From Thalassolituus hydrocarboniclasticus (GTDB lineage Bacteria; Pseudomonadota; Gammaproteobacteria; Pseudomonadales; Oceanobacteraceae), in NCBI RefSeq assembly GCF_025345565.1, contig NZ_CP054475.1, positions 1,518,448 through 1,582,447 on the forward strand: DNA of 64,000 nucleotides, written 5' to 3'. How positions within the stretch are numbered: the first letter of the stretch is position 1; the number at the start of each line of letters is the position of its first letter. The notes under the pieces are model-generated. The model worked only from the letters and a program-made list of their open reading frames with translations. It made no database searches and was not told where the DNA came from. This document shows positions 19,199-26,867 of this stretch, in pieces. A program made the translations under genes and the position numbers.

Positions 19199-19960
19199 AT
19201 GGATTATATCGAACAAACCGCACTTTTTCTGATTGCAATTGTAGCGAATTGGTTTTCTGCACTGGCTGGTGGTGGTGCCGGCCTGATTCAGCTGCCGATT
19301 CTCATTTTTATGGGGCTGCCATTCCCGCTGGCGCTGGCTACCCACAAAGTGGCGACGGTTGCGCTGGGCGTTGGTGCCACTGCCCGTCATCTGCGAGAGC
19401 AGCACCTTGATCGCCGGATTTTGCTGCTGATCGTCGCCGCCGGTGTGCCCGGCGTGATAGGTGGCGCCTTGTTTATTCTGGATGTGCCGGCCCGTCAGGC
19501 TGAGATTGCCCTGGGGCTACTGACTTTATCGCTGGCATTGTACTCCTGGTTCAAGCCGCAACTGGGTCTGCATAAAGACGGACGTAACCGCAGTGCAGCA
19601 GGCTTTGCGGTGGGTGCGCTGGTGCTGTTACTGATTGGTTTTGCCAATGGTGCGCTGTCGGCCGGCAGTGGTTTGTTTGTCACTCTGTGGCTGGTGTACT
19701 GGTTCGGGCTGGATTACAAAACTGCGGTGGCGCAGACGCTGGTGGCGGTCGGTCTGGGCTGGAACGGTACGGGCGCGCTGACGATGAGTGCGCTGGCGGA
19801 AGTACAGTGGAGCTGGATTCCGGCACTGGTCGCCGGCTCCTTAGTGGGCGGATATCTGGGGGCTCATACATCGATTCAGGCGGGTAACCTGACCATTAAA
19901 CGCCTTTATGAACTGGTCACCCTGATTGTGGGGCTGAAGCTGTTGCTTGGCCCGCTTTGA
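19199..19960 (+). CDS. TauE/SafE family membrane transporter
   Basis: A 253-residue protein with about eight hydrophobic segments. It has the family's glycine-rich first repeat (ANWFSALAGGGAGLIQLP, about 16-33; ATHKVAT, 47-53) and its second-half echo (GFANGALSAGSGLF and TAVAQTLV). Members export or import sulfur-containing anions such as sulfite or sulfoacetate, but the substrate here cannot be told. It is convergent with the histidine kinase gene that follows. Confidence 0.87.
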   Translation: MDYIEQTALFLIAIVANWFSALAGGGAGLIQLPILIFMGLPFPLALATHKVATVALGVGATARHLREQHLDRRILLLIVAAGVPGVIGGALFILDVPARQAEIALGLLTLSLALYSWFKPQLGLHKDGRNRSAAGFAVGALVLLLIGFANGALSAGSGLFVTLWLVYWFGLDYKTAVAQTLVAVGLGWNGTGALTMSALAEVQWSWIPALVAGSLVGGYLGAHTSIQAGNLTIKRLYELVTLIVGLKLLLGPL

Positions 19961-20020
19961 TGATCAGCCGCGTTGTTCTGCTGCGATCGTTGGGGGCTGC
20001 AACTGTGCCTGAGCTGCAGA

Positions 20021-22456
20021 TTAGTCGCGGCCGGCATTGGCCGGCAGCCATTTCTGCACCATCAGGCGTATTTGTTCAAGACTGATTGGCTTACTCAGGT
20101 AATCGTTCATGCCGGCGTCCAGACAGCGTTGCTGATCACCGGACATGGCATTGGCAGTAACGGCAATCACTGGTGAGTAGCGCTCACCGAGGTGACTGGC
20201 GCGCAGAATCCGGGTGGCTTCAAAGCCGTCCATAACCGGCATCTGGCAATCCATAAAAATCAGATCGTAGCGGTATGGGCGTTCTGCGCGGAGTAATTCC
20301 AGTGCTTTTTCGCCGTTGTCGGCAACATCGACTTTCAGTTGTAAGCGGCTGAGCATGGAACTCAGCACCCGCTGGTTGATGGTGTTGTCTTCGACCACCA
20401 GAGCGCGGCCGCGGATACTTTCAATGGGTATGGTATCAACAGCTTCTACCTGATTGTGAACCATGCGAACTTCGCTGCCGCCCAGCGCCTGTACCGGTAA
20501 ATGCAAATGTACCCGGGTGCCGTGGTGTTTTTCACTGTCGATTTCCAGGCTGCCTTTCATGCAATGACAAACGGCGCGTACCAGCGATAAACCAATCCCC
20601 AGTCCCTGAAAGCGGCGCTGATCGGACGCATCTACCTGACAGAAATAGTCCTGCACCCGGCCCAGCTCAGCAGGAGTCATACCGATACCGGTATCACCGA
20701 TACTCACGTCGAGAAAGCTGATGTTATTGCGCTGACTGATGCCCACTTCCACACAGATAGTACCTTGCTGGGTAAACTTAACGGCGTTTTCCAGCAGCGC
20801 CTTGAGCGCATGACGGATGCACTTAATGTCAGCGCGGATATGATTAGGCAGGCCCGGTTGCAGAATAAGCTCAAAATTCAGATGCTTGTCCTGACACTGC
20901 TTACGTATGGTGTCAGCTGCGGTGCGGATCATCGGTGCCAGCTCGATGGTCTCCGGTGACAGGATGCGGTTACCGGCCTGCAGCTCGGTATAGGTCAGAA
21001 CGTTATCAACCAGATCCAGCATATCCCTGGCACTGCGTCGTGCGTCCTGCAATGTCTCCGGTTGTGGGGTGCCCTGTTCATCGGTGGCCAGTTCCAGTGA
21101 TCCCAGAATGCCGTTCAGTGGTGTACGGAATTCATGACTGATCGTCGCCAGAAAATCATTTTTCAGACGGTTCGACTCCGCCAGACGGATAGCACGTTCC
21201 TCGAGTTCTTTTTTAACCTGCGCCTCTGCATTATTTTTCGCCCGCTCAAGGATTTTGATGCGGTCAGCCAGGGCAAAAGACAGTAAAACGATTTCCAGTG
21301 CACTGCCGATTTTACTGGCGTGGGTCGTCCATACATTATTCGGCAAATACCCCAGCATCATAGAGATGGTGATCATGCCGCCGACAATCAGCGACACCCA
21401 GGCAAACAGAAAATAACGGGCCTGATGTTGCCCTTTGATTAATGACGCGACCGATGAGCAGAACACCGTTACCAGAAATATCACCACCACAAACTTACCG
21501 GTGCTCATTACCGTGGCGATATCAAAGACCAGAGAGCTGAGACAAATCAGCGCGGACAGCAGCAGGCAGGCGCGCAGTGCAATGTCTGCCGGGCGGTTAT
21601 GAATATTGGTCTGCAGAAACCCTCTGGTAAAAGCACTGCCGAAAACACCGACCAGCCCAATCGTCAGTGGTACTGCCATCTGCTCAAGCCAGATCCACTC
21701 GGGCCAGATAAACTGATACCCGAGGCCGCTGGTGGCCAGCTGCAGTGTAGAAAAAGACGCGATGTAGCCGATGTAGAGTAAATAATTGCTGTCCCGGATG
21801 CTCATCCACAAAAATAAATTGTAGAGAAACATCACCAGCATCATGCCGTAATACAGACCAAGTCCGTACTGCTCATTACTGCGTTTTTCAACGAAACTTG
21901 TACTGTCCCACAGACTGATGGGCACCTGCATTGAACTGGTCGTCTGTATATTCAGATACACCACCTGGCGCTTATCTGTACTGAAATTGAGCGGAATAAC
22001 AAAGTTGCGATGAGAGACCGGGCGCTGCGCAAATTCATGCAGATCACCCAGTTCGAAATAGCTGAGCTGAGAGCCATCCTGGCTTAATATGGTGGCATTA
22101 ACCACATCAAGTAAGGGGTAATTAATTTCCAGCAACCAGCGGGATTTTTCACTTTGGCCCGCATCGATCGTCAGCTTCAGCCAATAAGCGGATTCGGTAA
22201 AACCTTCATTAAAAGCGGCTTTTGGGTAAGGGCGGAAAGGAATATTCTGTTCAAGAATATAAGGCAATGACAGCTGCGCCAGAGGATCTTCCAGATAGTA
22301 CAAAGCACCGGAGCTGCTTATCTGATTGGCGTTGTCGGTCAGATAAAGAATGCCGGTACGGGGGGCGATTGTATTTTCAGCAGCAACCGGCAAAGCCACT
22401 GTTATCAGTGTCAGGAAACCTGCCAGTAATAGCGTAAAAAAATCCGTACGCAGCAT
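20021..22456 (-). CDS. Hybrid sensor histidine kinase with 7TMR-DISM input domain
   Basis: An 811-residue inner-membrane signalling protein. The order is: signal peptide; periplasmic 7TMR-DISMED2-type beta domain (about 35-180); seven-helix 7TMR-DISM bundle (about 190-400); short coiled coil; HisKA with TISHEFRTPLNG (phospho-His 441); HATPase (GDTGIGM and GLGIGLSLV); and a C-terminal receiver with MDCQMPVMDG (phospho-Asp 736). The periplasmic domain type is thought to bind small ligands such as carbohydrates, but none is indicated. There is no separate response regulator or HPt partner nearby, so the phosphorelay target is elsewhere. Confidence 0.94.
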   Translation of the reverse strand: MLRTDFFTLLLAGFLTLITVALPVAAENTIAPRTGILYLTDNANQISSSGALYYLEDPLAQLSLPYILEQNIPFRPYPKAAFNEGFTESAYWLKLTIDAGQSEKSRWLLEINYPLLDVVNATILSQDGSQLSYFELGDLHEFAQRPVSHRNFVIPLNFSTDKRQVVYLNIQTTSSMQVPISLWDSTSFVEKRSNEQYGLGLYYGMMLVMFLYNLFLWMSIRDSNYLLYIGYIASFSTLQLATSGLGYQFIWPEWIWLEQMAVPLTIGLVGVFGSAFTRGFLQTNIHNRPADIALRACLLLSALICLSSLVFDIATVMSTGKFVVVIFLVTVFCSSVASLIKGQHQARYFLFAWVSLIVGGMITISMMLGYLPNNVWTTHASKIGSALEIVLLSFALADRIKILERAKNNAEAQVKKELEERAIRLAESNRLKNDFLATISHEFRTPLNGILGSLELATDEQGTPQPETLQDARRSARDMLDLVDNVLTYTELQAGNRILSPETIELAPMIRTAADTIRKQCQDKHLNFELILQPGLPNHIRADIKCIRHALKALLENAVKFTQQGTICVEVGISQRNNISFLDVSIGDTGIGMTPAELGRVQDYFCQVDASDQRRFQGLGIGLSLVRAVCHCMKGSLEIDSEKHHGTRVHLHLPVQALGGSEVRMVHNQVEAVDTIPIESIRGRALVVEDNTINQRVLSSMLSRLQLKVDVADNGEKALELLRAERPYRYDLIFMDCQMPVMDGFEATRILRASHLGERYSPVIAVTANAMSGDQQRCLDAGMNDYLSKPISLEQIRLMVQKWLPANAGRD

Positions 22457-22566
22457 ATGGTTATCTTTATTATGCCGCTTCCCTGATTACAGACAGCCTG
22501 CGTAAGCATCCTTGCTATCTGCAACCGCTTTGCGGTCTGTGATTGAATGGTGGATTGTCATCACGA

Positions 22567-25500
22567 TTACTGACTGTCCACCTGAAACTGTCTTCTGCAG
22601 GTTGTGATTATTGGACAAAGCAACAACAAATACCATAGCGCACCGCCACCTGCAGAACCTCCTGAGCTGACAACCACGATGCCGGTGACAGGTTGCGGAA
22701 CACTGGCAAGCAGGGTGACGTTAATGTTCTGGCTGCTGTTAGAGGTGTCAACAGCTAGCGTAAGACGATCGGTTTGACTGTGCAATACCTGCAACTGTTG
22801 CGGAGTTTTTACGCTCAGATCTCCGGTCCAGTTATAGCTGACCGAAGTGCTGCTGATACTGTTAAGTACCAGGGTTTCCTCACTGTCGTCATCGAACAGC
22901 AGGGTCAGTTGCGGCGCCTCGTTACTGAAGTCAAAACCACTGGCCTGCACGATGCCGCTGAGGCTGAAAGGGTTATCCAGTGCGGTCAGCGTTACGGCGG
23001 CAGTGCTTTGTTCGCTGTCCAGATTCAGCGTGGCGCTCAGATAATTGTCGGCACTGATGCTCAGTTGCAGGTTTTCCTGTGGCAACTGCAGGCTTATTTC
23101 GCCATGACTGTCGGCATTGGCTGCAGAAGGGAGGTTCCAGAGTTCAAAGCGGCTGTCGGCCAGCGCGGCGACCGCTGTGGTAACGGGCTGCATATTCTGA
23201 TCGCTGACACTGATGATCAGAGTTCTGCCTGGCTGCAGTGCCAGTTGCAGCTCGCCATCGGGCAGATTGCTGCCGGATGCCGTAATGACCGGCTGGCTGC
23301 TGCCACTGACGCTGTTAAAGGTCAGTACCGCACTGGCGGCATTGAAGTTTTCAGCATCATCGGGCGCACTGATGCTGGTCAGGGCCATCCCGTTAATATC
23401 ACTGAAGGCTACCTCTGCTGAGCTGCTCGACAGCGACAGCAGGGTGCCGGCCGGCGCCCCCTCGATGGTGATGGTCTGGCTGGCTGACAGCGCCAGTGTC
23501 GGCGTTACATTAGTGGCGACCCGTAACGGACGCTCAATGTAATAGGTCGCACTGAAACCGCTGCCGTCGCTGACGGTCAGGGTGTAAGTTCCGGCAAAGG
23601 CACCGCTGGCAGGCATGGCCAGAGTGTAGCTCTGGCTGACGGCATCGTAGCTGAGCAGGCTGTCCTGCTGGCTGCCATCAAAGAACAGGGAGGTCGTAAG
23701 CTCGCCATCGCCACCACTGAGGGCGAGGGCGATTGAATTCAGCCCGGCATTCAGAGTGCCACCATTCCCCAGTGTTGTTTCATCCTGCTGCAGTTCGAAC
23801 TTCGGCAGCACCGTAATGGCCAGTACCGCGCTGTCGGTTAACAGACCGTCGCTGACACTGAGACTGATACTGGCGGTACCGGTAAAGCCACTATCGGCAC
23901 TGATACTGAGCTGATCGGCACTGATGCTGGCGGAGATTCCAGCACTGCTGCTGAGGATACTGTAGGTCAGGCTGTTGTTATCGGCATCGGTTGCGTTCAG
24001 CGTGACACTGGCGCTGGTTTCCTGCAGCAGAGTAAGCGCTGCCGGAGGAGTAAATACCGGTGCCTGATTGCTGGCTGACAGCACATTTACGCTGATGCTT
24101 TGCGATGTTGTGATATCACCATCGTCGACGGAGACTTCAACCATAGTGGCACCACTAATGCCGGCAACCGGGGTCAGGGTCAGCGTGCTGCCGCTCAGAC
24201 TGCCATCGATCTTGCTGCTGTCAAAATTCACCAGCCCGAAAGTCAGAGAGCCAGCAGCTGTATCAACATCGCTGGCGGTCAGGGTGATGGTCAGTACAGC
24301 GTCATTGGCAATATTAAAGCTGTCAGCCGAGGTAAACAGCGGCGCATCGTTCACCGCATCGACGGTGACATTAAAGCTGGTGCTGTCGCTCAGATCACCA
24401 TCGGATACCTGCACGGTGATGCTGCCGGAGCCGTTGTAATTGGCTTGCGGTGCAATGGTTAAAGTGGTGCCGCTGATGCTGGCGCCAAGCTCAGTGGTGG
24501 CCGAGGTGATGCTGTAGGTTAAAGCACCGCTGTCGACGTCGGTGGCACTCAGGATCACATCCAGCGTTGTGTCTTCATTGAGCGTTTTGGCCGTAATCGC
24601 ACCAATGACCGGCGCATCGTTCACCGCATCGACGGTGACATTAAAGCTGGTGCTGTCGCTCAGATCACCATCGGATACCTGCACGGTGATGCTGCCGGAG
24701 CCGTTGTAATTGGCTTGCGGTGCAATGGTTAAAGTGGTGCCGCTGATGCTGGCGCCAAGCTCAGTGGTGGCCGAGGTGATGCTGTAGGTTAAAGCACCGC
24801 TGTCGACGTCGGTGGCACTCAGGATCACATCCAGCGTTGTGTCTTCATTGAGCGTTTTGGCCGTAATCGCACCAATGACCGGCGCATCGTTCACCGCATC
24901 GACGGTGACATTAAAGCTGGTGCTGTCGCTCAGATCACCATCGGATACCTGCACGGTGATGCTGCCGGAGCCGTTGTAGTTGGCTTGCGGTGCAATGGTT
25001 AAGGTGGTGCCGCTGATGCTGGCGCCAAGCTCGGTGGTGGCCGAGGTAATGCTGTACGTCAGGCTATCCCCATCAGCATCGGTTGCGCTCAGTGTTACAT
25101 TCAGCGTGCCGTCTTCATTCAGGGTTTTTGCGCTAATCGTCCCCATCACCGGCGCGCTGTTGGCCGCTACAGCCAGTGTCCAGCCGATGTCCGCCAGCAG
25201 ATATTTGGCCAGACCGGTGTCATCCAGAAACTCAGTGTACTGCGGCTCCATAATTTCATTGGGGGTGGCCGCGGTATCGAAATGGCTGACAGAGGAGCCG
25301 GGAATATAGCCGGAAGGCGCATACATCTGCATGCGGCCATTGTTAACTCCGGCACTGAAGCTACCGAGTTGTGCATTGGTCTGGGCACCATCCCAGAGCA
25401 GGTTGCCATTGTTAATCGTTGAGGCCGCTCGCTGAGACTGGTTCAGCGTTGTCACCCGGGCGTTTTGCGTGCCGTCGTAAAGTAATTTGCTGTAAGGGTC

Positions 25501-26121
25501 ATAAACATAATTACCGTTGATCGTTGCTCCTGTGCTGCCGTCAGGGTTCAGAAACGACAGAAAGCCCATACCGTGCATGATTTCATGCAGCACCACCGAC
25601 AGTAGCGAGGTACCGCTGCCAGCCGGATCATCAAACCCCAGATACCAGCCAGAGCTTTGCAGGCAGCCCGGATTGCCAATGCCGCTGTTGAACTGAGCGG
25701 TGATTTCGGCAACTCCAGGCGTTACGTCACTGCCCTGCAGCTGATTGGCCAGCCCGTCGGCGTAGACCGTCCACTCACTGCCATCATAAATAAACTCATA
25801 GTCGGCAGCCCCGGCGCTGCCCAGTGTGGCGCTGTTGGTATCGCAGTAGAGCAGATCGAAGGATGAGTTGACGTTAACGGTGACAGCAATGTCGAAGGTG
25901 GCGTTAAGAATATCGGCAGCGCGGTTAAACACCGCCAGACGTTGCGCGCCTAAAGTGGTGGCTGTGTTACCGCCGGTCGCGCTGACGGCAGTGGTATCGT
26001 TAAAGCCTTCACCAGCGCCATCAGCATTAACAATCTGAATGCCGGACGCATAGGACTGCGCGGCTGCGAACAACGCCAAAGCAGAAAAAGGAATTTTCAG
26101 ACAATGCATAACAGGCCTCAT
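22567..26121 (-). CDS. Secreted zinc-metalloprotease-like protein with cadherin-like repeats and GlyGly-CTERM-type tail
   Basis: An 1184-residue surface or secreted protein. A signal peptide (cleaved near AQSYAS) precedes a catalytic-like domain with HEIMHGMGF (179-187) and the accompanying blocks SVSHFDTAATPNEIMEP and YLLADIGW (about 280-318), a pattern I know from marine bacterial putative Zn proteases. From about 325 there are cadherin/Big-type repeats (APV...LNEDxTL...DxDxxxLTYSI...DGDLSDSTSFNVTV). Two consecutive 90-residue copies are identical in DNA. The C-terminus has SSGGSAGGGALWYLLLL then RR, resembling a GlyGly-CTERM (rhombosortase) signal. The start may instead be the ATG at 26109, which has GAGG ahead of it. 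It overlaps the upstream gene by four bases. Confidence 0.85.
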   Translation of the reverse strand: MRPVMHCLKIPFSALALFAAAQSYASGIQIVNADGAGEGFNDTTAVSATGGNTATTLGAQRLAVFNRAADILNATFDIAVTVNVNSSFDLLYCDTNSATLGSAGAADYEFIYDGSEWTVYADGLANQLQGSDVTPGVAEITAQFNSGIGNPGCLQSSGWYLGFDDPAGSGTSLLSVVLHEIMHGMGFLSFLNPDGSTGATINGNYVYDPYSKLLYDGTQNARVTTLNQSQRAASTINNGNLLWDGAQTNAQLGSFSAGVNNGRMQMYAPSGYIPGSSVSHFDTAATPNEIMEPQYTEFLDDTGLAKYLLADIGWTLAVAANSAPVMGTISAKTLNEDGTLNVTLSATDADGDSLTYSITSATTELGASISGTTLTIAPQANYNGSGSITVQVSDGDLSDSTSFNVTVDAVNDAPVIGAITAKTLNEDTTLDVILSATDVDSGALTYSITSATTELGASISGTTLTIAPQANYNGSGSITVQVSDGDLSDSTSFNVTVDAVNDAPVIGAITAKTLNEDTTLDVILSATDVDSGALTYSITSATTELGASISGTTLTIAPQANYNGSGSITVQVSDGDLSDSTSFNVTVDAVNDAPLFTSADSFNIANDAVLTITLTASDVDTAAGSLTFGLVNFDSSKIDGSLSGSTLTLTPVAGISGATMVEVSVDDGDITTSQSISVNVLSASNQAPVFTPPAALTLLQETSASVTLNATDADNNSLTYSILSSSAGISASISADQLSISADSGFTGTASISLSVSDGLLTDSAVLAITVLPKFELQQDETTLGNGGTLNAGLNSIALALSGGDGELTTSLFFDGSQQDSLLSYDAVSQSYTLAMPASGAFAGTYTLTVSDGSGFSATYYIERPLRVATNVTPTLALSASQTITIEGAPAGTLLSLSSSSAEVAFSDINGMALTSISAPDDAENFNAASAVLTFNSVSGSSQPVITASGSNLPDGELQLALQPGRTLIISVSDQNMQPVTTAVAALADSRFELWNLPSAANADSHGEISLQLPQENLQLSISADNYLSATLNLDSEQSTAAVTLTALDNPFSLSGIVQASGFDFSNEAPQLTLLFDDDSEETLVLNSISSTSVSYNWTGDLSVKTPQQLQVLHSQTDRLTLAVDTSNSSQNINVTLLASVPQPVTGIVVVSSGGSAGGGALWYLLLLCPIITTCRRQFQVDSQ
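24341..25150 (-). repeat. Three tandem 270-bp repeats encoding cadherin-like domains
   Basis: The block starting GGCGCATCGTTCACCGCATC occurs at 24341, 24611 and 24881, an exact 270-bp period (90 residues). Units 24341-24610 and 24611-24880 are identical over their full length by eye. The third unit is nearly identical to about 25055 and then diverges. Confidence 0.95.
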
Positions 26122-26714
26122 GGCTTAGCGGGTTCGGTTGTGGCAGAAGTTATCGGGGCTGATCGTGCTTGTGGGGCTTGCAGGGCTTGTGGTGCCTGCA
26201 GGGCTGGCGCTGGCTGATCTGCGATGGGATAAACGATGCGCTCTTCGGTGCGCAGCTGACCGTTCTCATCGATAAAAGCCACAATGACCGTGTGATACTG
26301 GCCTTTGGCATCCATGGAGTAGCCGCCTGAGCGATTGGGTGTCAGCAGTAACTGGCTTTGTGGAATCCGGCGCCGTTCGATGTCGGCGGCTAACGCCGGT
26401 GGCAGGGAATACTGTCCCTCATCCTGAGGGTGGGTATGCAATGGGCCTGTGGCTCCCAGTGTCAGATCCGGCTGTGAGACCGGAGGCCGGGACTCGGGGG
26501 AGTTTGCCGGCGCAGCCGGGCTTACTGGCGATGTTGCGGATGCACTGGCCTGTAGCGGATCGGAATCTGCAGTAGCGGGCTGACGGTTCTGGTCCACGAC
26601 CTCTACCAGAGACTGACGGCTTATCTGGCTGCCAATAATGACAGCCAGTGTGAGTACAGAAAATCCCAGCAATACAGCTACTTTCTTAGCGGATGGCGCG
26701 TGTTTCACAGGCAT
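26118..26714 (-). CDS. Membrane-anchored proline-rich protein, unknown function
   Basis: 198 residues. A short basic N-terminus and one hydrophobic helix (KVAVLLGFSVLTLAVIIGS, about 11-29) anchor a periplasmic part. A low-complexity Ala/Ser/Pro linker (about 45-85) leads to a small ordered region (SLPPALAADIERRRIPQSQL...GGYSMDAKGQYHTVIVAFIDENGQLRTEERIVYPI as short beta-like strands, about 103-165). It ends in short QAPQAL repeats. I recognise no family. Its stop overlaps the start of the metalloprotease gene (ATGA), so it is co-translated and may help export, processing or regulation of that protein (inference). Confidence 0.7.
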   Translation of the reverse strand: MPVKHAPSAKKVAVLLGFSVLTLAVIIGSQISRQSLVEVVDQNRQPATADSDPLQASASATSPVSPAAPANSPESRPPVSQPDLTLGATGPLHTHPQDEGQYSLPPALAADIERRRIPQSQLLLTPNRSGGYSMDAKGQYHTVIVAFIDENGQLRTEERIVYPIADQPAPALQAPQALQAPQARSAPITSATTEPAKP

Positions 26715-26867
26715 AACCCGGTCTGAACATAGTATGTGTCAGAAAAGGCTAGTGGGTTATCGGCAGATAACCACTGCACCAGGTAATGATTGGTTACACC
26801 ATGTACTGTTGATTTTTATATTATTTTTTTGCCACAAGGCTCTCAGTCACACTCCTGAAAATCCAGA

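Noticed and set aside
24341-25150. CRISPR or mobile-element repeats
   Set aside because: The 270-bp period is in frame and codes for 90-residue cadherin-like domains.
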